Positions 59,840 to 64,000 of a DNA stretch of 64,000 bases are shown piece after piece. The position numbers and the translations under genes were made by a program. The DNA comes from Acidobacteria bacterium Mor1 (GTDB taxonomy: Bacteria; Acidobacteriota; Polarisedimenticolia; Polarisedimenticolales; Polarisedimenticolaceae): positions 4,448,148 to 4,512,147 of the forward strand of contig CP011806.1 of NCBI GenBank assembly GCA_001664505.1. Direction: 5' to 3'. The notes beneath the pieces were generated by a model. It did no database searches, was not told the origin of the DNA, and saw nothing but the letters and a program-made list of their open reading frames with translations. How positions within the stretch are numbered: the stretch's first letter is position 1; each line of letters begins with the position of its first letter.

Positions 59840-61228
59840 ATGAAGAAGCTTTGTATGTCGGTGCTGATGCTGCTCATCGCGGTTTCCGGCACCACCATGG
59901 CCCAGGTGCCGGATTGTGCGGTCCGCGTCGACCGTGTTGCGTTCTGCGAGGATGGCGTCAGCACCGATTTCGGCTACGAGAAAGAAGACGAGCAGGTCAC
60001 CGAGACCTGCGAGGCTGATTGCGATGCGCCGGTCAAGTTCCGGTTCCGCATCAACAACGGCGGCACCCAGCCGCTGACCAACTGCACCCTGGTCGATTCC
60101 AACGCCCTGGTCAGCGGTCCGCTGAGCATCGGCGATATCAACCCGGGGCAGTCAATCCAGAACATCTTCATCGACCGCACCTGCAGCGCCGACCTGGACG
60201 ATGCCGAGCCCGGCACCCTGGTCGCGATGTGTGAGTGCGTCGATAGCGAAGGCTTCGACCAAACCGTGATGGCCGAGGACAGCGTCCAGCTGTCCTGCGT
60301 CGGCGGAACCTGCGACAACGTCGACCCGTTCTGCGGCGACGGCAACGTCGATGCCGGTGAACAGTGTGACGACGGCAACAACGTCGACGGCGACGGCTGC
60401 TCCGCCGAGTGCACCGTCGAGCCCTTCTGTGGCGACGGTGAGATCGATCCCGGCGAAGAGTGCGACGACGGTAACAACGATGACGGCGACGGCTGCTCGG
60501 CCCAGTGCACCATCGAGCCCTTCTGCGGCGACGGTGAACTCGACGCCGGCGAGGAGTGCGACGACGGCAACAACAACGGTGGCGACGGCTGCTCCGCCGA
60601 CTGCAAGATCGAAGAGCCCGGCGACCAGGGTTGCCCTACCGGATACTGGAAGAACAACCAGGATATCTGGGTCAACTACGATCCGACCGACAAGATCGGT
60701 TCGGTGTTCACCGCGACCAACGGCCACTTCCCGAAGTTGGCCCACATGAAGCTGCGGGACGCCCTGCACTTCCGCGGGTCTCACGGTCAAGATGCGTCGA
60801 TCAAGTGGCTGCTGCGCCACGCGACCGCCGCGCTGCTCAACGCCTCGAACCCGGACGTGATGTACGCCTTCAGCGTGGCCCAGGTGATCGAGTGGACCAA
60901 CGCCGCGATTATCTCCTGCGATCCGCATCAGATTCGCGAGCTGAAGCACAAGTTCGACGACGAGAACAACGCGGGCTGCCCGCTGCGTGATTGCGCCGAC
61001 GCCAAGCCGAAGAAGGATCGCTGCGACCGCGACCGGGGCGACCGCGACTGCAAGAAGAAGCGGGATCGCTGCGATCGTGACCGGGACGACCGCGACTGCA
61101 AGAAGCGCGGCCGCTGCGACCGTGACCGGGACGACGATGACGATGATGACGACGACGACGATGACGACGATGACGACGACCGCAAGCGCGGCAAGCGCGG
61201 CAAGCGGGGCAAGGGCGGCTACCGCTAG
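59840..61228 (+). CDS. secreted DUF4215-repeat protein with poly-Asp tail
   Basis: A 462-residue exported protein. Signal peptide (MSVLMLLIAVSGTTMAQ), then an N-terminal domain shared with two later paralogues (VRVDRVAFCEDG; RFRINNGGTQPLTNCTLVDS). Three Cys-rich 32-residue repeats follow (CGDG..D.GE.CDDGN..DGDGCS..C), here at 60329-60616. Next is a domain beginning GYWKNNQDIW with helices (LLRHATAALLNAS). The C-terminal 80 residues are Arg/Asp/Cys repeats (CDRDRGDRDCKKKRDR) and 17 Asp in a row, then RKRGKRGKRGKGGYR. GGAGG upstream supports the start. Surface structural or metal-binding role inferred. Confidence 0.87.
   Translation: MKKLCMSVLMLLIAVSGTTMAQVPDCAVRVDRVAFCEDGVSTDFGYEKEDEQVTETCEADCDAPVKFRFRINNGGTQPLTNCTLVDSNALVSGPLSIGDINPGQSIQNIFIDRTCSADLDDAEPGTLVAMCECVDSEGFDQTVMAEDSVQLSCVGGTCDNVDPFCGDGNVDAGEQCDDGNNVDGDGCSAECTVEPFCGDGEIDPGEECDDGNNDDGDGCSAQCTIEPFCGDGELDAGEECDDGNNNGGDGCSADCKIEEPGDQGCPTGYWKNNQDIWVNYDPTDKIGSVFTATNGHFPKLAHMKLRDALHFRGSHGQDASIKWLLRHATAALLNASNPDVMYAFSVAQVIEWTNAAIISCDPHQIRELKHKFDDENNAGCPLRDCADAKPKKDRCDRDRGDRDCKKKRDRCDRDRDDRDCKKRGRCDRDRDDDDDDDDDDDDDDDDDRKRGKRGKRGKGGYR
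60329..60616 (+). repeat. three 96-bp tandem repeats (DUF4215-type)
   Basis: Repeats begin at 60329, 60425 and 60521 with exact 96-bp spacing, encoding 32-residue Cys-rich units with an Asp/Gly-rich loop (DDGN..DGDGC). Confidence 0.9.
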
Positions 61229-61255
61229 ACCCCGAACCGAACCCTGAACACCTCG

Positions 61256-61286
61256 AACCCCCGGCCCCTGGCCGGGGGTTTTCTTT
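61256..61286 (+). terminator. intrinsic terminator
   Basis: An 11-bp perfect stem (61256-61266 with 61270-61280) with a three-base loop, followed by TTTTCTTT. Ends transcription of the gene before it. Confidence 0.92.
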
Positions 61287-61477
61287 GTTGGCCACGTTTC
61301 TGTGCGCGTTCGTGCTTTCCGCATCGGCGGTTTTGGGCGTTTCTAGCTGTCCGGGTTTTCCGGCTCCGAGGGCTGGCTTTCGCGGTTGTACCCCGCCGGG
61401 CAGTTCGTAGCTTGGTCTGAGCCGCACGACCAGGTATGCGTCTGCGGGTTTCTAGACCACTTTGGGAGGATGGAAAG

Positions 61478-62839
61478 ATGGCCCGGATGAAGCTCTGTAT
61501 TCCGGTGCTGGTGCTGCTGATCGCTAGCATCGCCGGCACCTCGATCGTGGCCCAGGTGCCCGACTGCGCCGTGCGCGTCGACCGCGTCGTGTTCTGCAAC
61601 GACGTGGACACCGACTTCGGCTACGAAAAAGAAGATGAGATGGTTACCGGCGTCTGTGAGGCGACCTGTGGCGATCCGATCAAGTACCGCTTCCGCATCA
61701 ACAACGGCGGCACCATGCCGCTGTCGTCCTGCACCCTGACCGACTCCAACGGCCTGGTCAGCGGGCCGATCGACGTCGGTGATATCGCCGTCGGCCAGTC
61801 GGTGCAGAACATCTTCATCGACCGGGTCTGCACCCCCGAGCATGACGATCTGGAGCCCGGGACGCTGGTCGCCGAGTGCCTCTGCACCGACAGCGAAGGC
61901 TTCCTGCAGACGGTGATGGCCGAGGATACCGCCGGCATCCAGTGCACCGGCGGCAGCTGCGACGGTGGTCCGGTCTGCGGCGACGGCATCCTCGAAGGTG
62001 ACGAAGAGTGTGACGACGGCAACCTGGCCGATGGCGACGGTTGCTCCGCCACCTGCACCCTCGAGCCGGTTTGCGGCGACGGCGTGCTCGACGACGGCGA
62101 AGAGTGCGACGACGGCAACACCGACGACGGTGACGGCTGCTCCGCCGACTGCATGCTCGAGAACATCTGCGGCGACGGCACCGTGGCCGGCGACGAAGAG
62201 TGTGACGACGGCAACACCCTGGACGGTGACGGCTGCGATGCCGACTGCATGATCGAGCCCTTCTGTGGGGACGGCGAGATCGATCCCGGTGAAGACTGCG
62301 ACGACGGCAACAACATGGACGGCGACGGCTGCTCCGCCGATTGCTTGATCGAGCCCTTCTGCGGCGACGGCATGCTCGATCCCGGCGAAGAGTGCGACGA
62401 CGGCAACAACGGCGGTGGCGACGGTTGCTCCGCGGACTGCAAGATCGAGTCCCATGGCGACCAGGGCTGCACGCCCGGCTTCTGGAAGAACCACCGTTGC
62501 TTCTGGGAAGGCTACAGCCCGTACGAGAAGCTGGGCTCGGTCTTCGATACGCTGAACACCCACTATCCCTGCCTGGCCTGGGACCGCATGAAGGACGCTC
62601 TGCACTACCGTGGCGGTAAGGGCCATTGGGGTGCGGCGCGGGTGCTCCTGCGGCACGCCACGGCCGCCGTGCTGAACGCGTCCAACGGAGACGTGCTCTA
62701 CGCCTGGACCGAGCAGCAGATCATCGACGAGGTGAATGCGGCTCTGGCCACCAAGGATCGCCACACCATGCTCGAGCTGAAGAACGAGCTGGACGCCCTC
62801 AACAACGCGGGCTGTCCGATCGGCGGTCGTCGCGACTGA
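61478..62839 (+). CDS. secreted DUF4215-repeat protein, second paralogue
   Basis: A 453-residue exported protein paralogous to the gene before it. Signal peptide (LCIPVLVLLIASIAGTSIVA), shared N-terminal domain (VPDCAVRVDRVVFCNDVDTD; RFRINNGGTMPLSSCTLTDS), five DUF4215-type repeats (61973-62452), and a domain starting GCTPGFWKNHRCFWEGYSPYE. It ends without the Asp/Arg tail (GCPIGGRRD). GGGAGG lies upstream of the ATG at 61478. The 'GFWKNH' domain is widespread in secreted proteins but of unknown function. Ca2+ binding by the DDGN/DGDG loops is suspected from EF-hand-like spacing, not shown. Confidence 0.88.
   Translation: MARMKLCIPVLVLLIASIAGTSIVAQVPDCAVRVDRVVFCNDVDTDFGYEKEDEMVTGVCEATCGDPIKYRFRINNGGTMPLSSCTLTDSNGLVSGPIDVGDIAVGQSVQNIFIDRVCTPEHDDLEPGTLVAECLCTDSEGFLQTVMAEDTAGIQCTGGSCDGGPVCGDGILEGDEECDDGNLADGDGCSATCTLEPVCGDGVLDDGEECDDGNTDDGDGCSADCMLENICGDGTVAGDEECDDGNTLDGDGCDADCMIEPFCGDGEIDPGEDCDDGNNMDGDGCSADCLIEPFCGDGMLDPGEECDDGNNGGGDGCSADCKIESHGDQGCTPGFWKNHRCFWEGYSPYEKLGSVFDTLNTHYPCLAWDRMKDALHYRGGKGHWGAARVLLRHATAAVLNASNGDVLYAWTEQQIIDEVNAALATKDRHTMLELKNELDALNNAGCPIGGRRD
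61973..62452 (+). repeat. five 96-bp tandem repeats (DUF4215-type)
   Basis: Five consecutive 96-bp units starting at 61973, in register with the 32-residue protein repeat. Same unit length as in the neighbouring paralogues. Confidence 0.9.
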
Positions 62840-62875
62840 CGTCTAGACGACCCGCGACATCTGTTCGCTAGAAAG

Positions 62876-62909
62876 CCCCCATCCGGGTCTACCCGGGTGG
62901 GGGTTTTTG
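62876..62909 (+). terminator. intrinsic terminator
   Basis: A 12-bp stem with one wobble pair (62876-62887 with 62892-62903) then TTTTTGT. Follows the second paralogue. Confidence 0.92.
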
Positions 62910-63042
62910 TCGTTATGGGAATTAGTAGGGGTATTAAGGGTAAAAATTGCCCGCCCTGGATGGGCAAAAGGCAAGATGGGTCAGGACTTTCCGGGTTAAT
63001 GGTCGTAATTTCCCGATCCCCCAGAAAAAATCTATCGCCTGT

Positions 63043-63086
63043 CGGCCGGAGGGATAGTCCGGCCGGGGCACTGATCTGGAAGATCA
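63043..63086 (+). promoter_or_regulatory. two stem-loops in the leader of the third paralogue
   Basis: A perfect 8-bp stem (63043-63050 with 63058-63065) and a 6-bp stem (63072-63077 with 63081-63086, loop GGA) lie just before GGAGG and the ATG at 63104. They may be leader control elements or simply mRNA-stabilising. Confidence 0.4.
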
Positions 63087-63103
63087 CTTGGAGGATGGGA
63101 GAG

Positions 63104-64000
63104 ATGGCTTCTAGAACTTGGAAATGTGCGGTCGCGGTCGCCCTGTTCGCGGTAGCGGCGGTGATTCCGGTAGCTGCCCAGGCACCGGATTGCGCCGTTC
63201 GTGTCGACCGCGAGGTGCGCTGTGGCGGGATTGACTACGACCAGGGCTACGAGCCGGCGAACGCGATGGTCACCGAAGTGTGCCAGGCGACCTGCCTGTC
63301 GGACATCCGCGTCCGGTTCCGCATCAACAACGGCGGCCAGCAGCCGCTGACCAACTGCACCCTGGTCGACACCAACGACCTGGTCAGCCCCCCGATCAAC
63401 ATCGGTGATCTCGCCGTGGGGCAGTCGGTGCAGAACCTGTTCTTCGACACGACCTGCACTCCGGAGCAGGACGACAAGGAGCCCGGCCGGCTCACCGCGA
63501 CCTGCGACTGCATCGACAGCGAAGGTTTCGAGATGACCGTGAGCGCCGAGGACACCGCCGGCATCCAGTGCACCGGCGGAAGCTGCGAAGGCGGCCCGGT
63601 CTGCGGTGACGGCATCCTCGAGACCGTCGAGGAGTGCGACGACGGCAACCTGGTCGACGGCGACGGCTGCTCCGCCATCTGCGAGTTCGAGCCGGTCTGC
63701 GGCGACGGTGTCGCCGAAGGCAGCGAGGAGTGCGACGACGGCAACCTGGTCGACGGCGACGGTTGTGCCGCCGACTGCACCAACGAGGTCATCTGCGGCG
63801 ACGGCGAACTCGAAACCGGCGAAGAGTGCGATGACGGCAACAACATCGACGGTGACGGCTGCGACGCCAACTGCATGAACGAGCCCTTCTGCGGCGACGG
63901 CATGATCGATCCGGGCGAGCAGTGCGATGACGGCAACAACGCCGACGGCGACGGTTGCTCCTTCGATTGCGTCATCGAGCCCTTCTGCGGCGACGGCATG
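63104..64000 (+). CDS. secreted DUF4215-repeat protein, third paralogue (cut by window end)
   Basis: A frame of 299 codons still open at the end of the window. It begins MASRTWKCAVAVALFAVAAV (signal peptide), then the shared N-terminal domain (VRFRINNGGQQPLTNCTLVD) and four complete 96-bp repeats from 63599, with the fifth started. GGAGG lies 9 bases before the ATG. It resembles the second paralogue most in the repeat part (e.g. AEDTAGIQCTGGSC is shared). The C-terminal GFWKN domain is presumably beyond the window. Confidence 0.85.
   Translation, partial: MASRTWKCAVAVALFAVAAVIPVAAQAPDCAVRVDREVRCGGIDYDQGYEPANAMVTEVCQATCLSDIRVRFRINNGGQQPLTNCTLVDTNDLVSPPINIGDLAVGQSVQNLFFDTTCTPEQDDKEPGRLTATCDCIDSEGFEMTVSAEDTAGIQCTGGSCEGGPVCGDGILETVEECDDGNLVDGDGCSAICEFEPVCGDGVAEGSEECDDGNLVDGDGCAADCTNEVICGDGELETGEECDDGNNIDGDGCDANCMNEPFCGDGMIDPGEQCDDGNNADGDGCSFDCVIEPFCGDGM
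63599..63982 (+). repeat. four complete 96-bp tandem repeats (DUF4215-type), fifth started
   Basis: Units begin at 63599, 63695, 63791 and 63887; a fifth starts at 63983 and is cut by the window end. Confidence 0.88.

Noticed and set aside
61125..61180. Possible microsatellite (GAC/GAT run)
   Set aside because: Codons are mixed and not a pure repeat. It is inside a coding frame and reported there as a poly-Asp tract.
60329..63982. Regular 96-bp repeats that could suggest a CRISPR or satellite array
   Set aside because: Repeats are in frame, protein-coding, degenerate at third positions and have no spacers.

Overview
This is a GC-rich bacterial chromosomal segment with dense, mostly well-annotatable genes. 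The lineage is inferred, not proven. An Acidobacteriota (Thermoanaerobaculia-like) or Myxococcota-type genome fits best. Reasons are several ECF sigma factors, a PknB-type kinase fused to TPRs, secreted proteins with Cys-rich DUF4215-type repeats followed by a 'GYWKN/GFWKN' domain, many lipoproteins, an Mla-type lipid transporter and lipid-A-type N-terminal domain (Gram-negative envelope), and large secreted beta-propeller/di-heme proteins. No rRNA, tRNA, transposase, phage gene or CRISPR array was seen.

Layout. 0-12 kb: alpha/beta hydrolase, amidase lipoprotein, BtuF-like binding protein, small LAB_N membrane protein, SUKH-like lipoprotein, a Tudor-like protein with a lysine-rich tail, a large secreted propeller/di-heme cytochrome, an ATP-grasp ligase overlapping a sirtuin, and a DUF2461 protein. 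12-20 kb: an ECF sigma/PknB-TPR kinase operon divergent from a large secreted subtilase. 20-29 kb: another ECF sigma factor with a quinone-oxidoreductase-like gene, then a complete RND efflux operon (HlyD, RND, TolC-like lipoprotein, with ATGA overlaps) divergent from a TetR regulator, then a SpoU methyltransferase. 29-33 kb: a second propeller/di-heme cytochrome.

33-46 kb is the most striking region. Two cassettes face away from a 324-bp spacer. Each encodes an ECF sigma factor, a membrane anti-sigma-like protein, an exported CHAT (caspase-like) protein with helical repeats, and a secreted subtilisin-family protease. Minus-strand order is sigma, CHAT, anti-sigma-like, protease. Plus-strand order is sigma, anti-sigma, CHAT, subtilase. 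The plus-strand subtilase is a close paralogue of the one at 15.8 kb. This looks like a duplicated, transcriptionally self-contained envelope protease system that I do not recognise as a named system.

46-64 kb: an Mla/MCE lipid-transport operon (STAS protein, MlaE, MlaF, MlaD, PqiC-like lipoprotein), a Rho factor with an Arg/Gly-rich head replacing the usual N-terminal domain, a fatty acid desaturase, an Ig-like secreted protein, a DUF4003-like protein, a highly charged helical secreted protein, a secreted BNR/sialidase-like protein, prolyl-tRNA synthetase, and a tandem array of at least three paralogous secreted DUF4215-repeat proteins (3, 5 and at least 4 complete repeats). The third runs off the window end.

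Recurring theme: a large fraction of the coding capacity is secreted. Several unrelated secreted proteins (two subtilases, the sialidase-like protein and one cytochrome) end in a similar C-terminal Ig/FnIII-like module, suggesting a shared surface-display or export tail.
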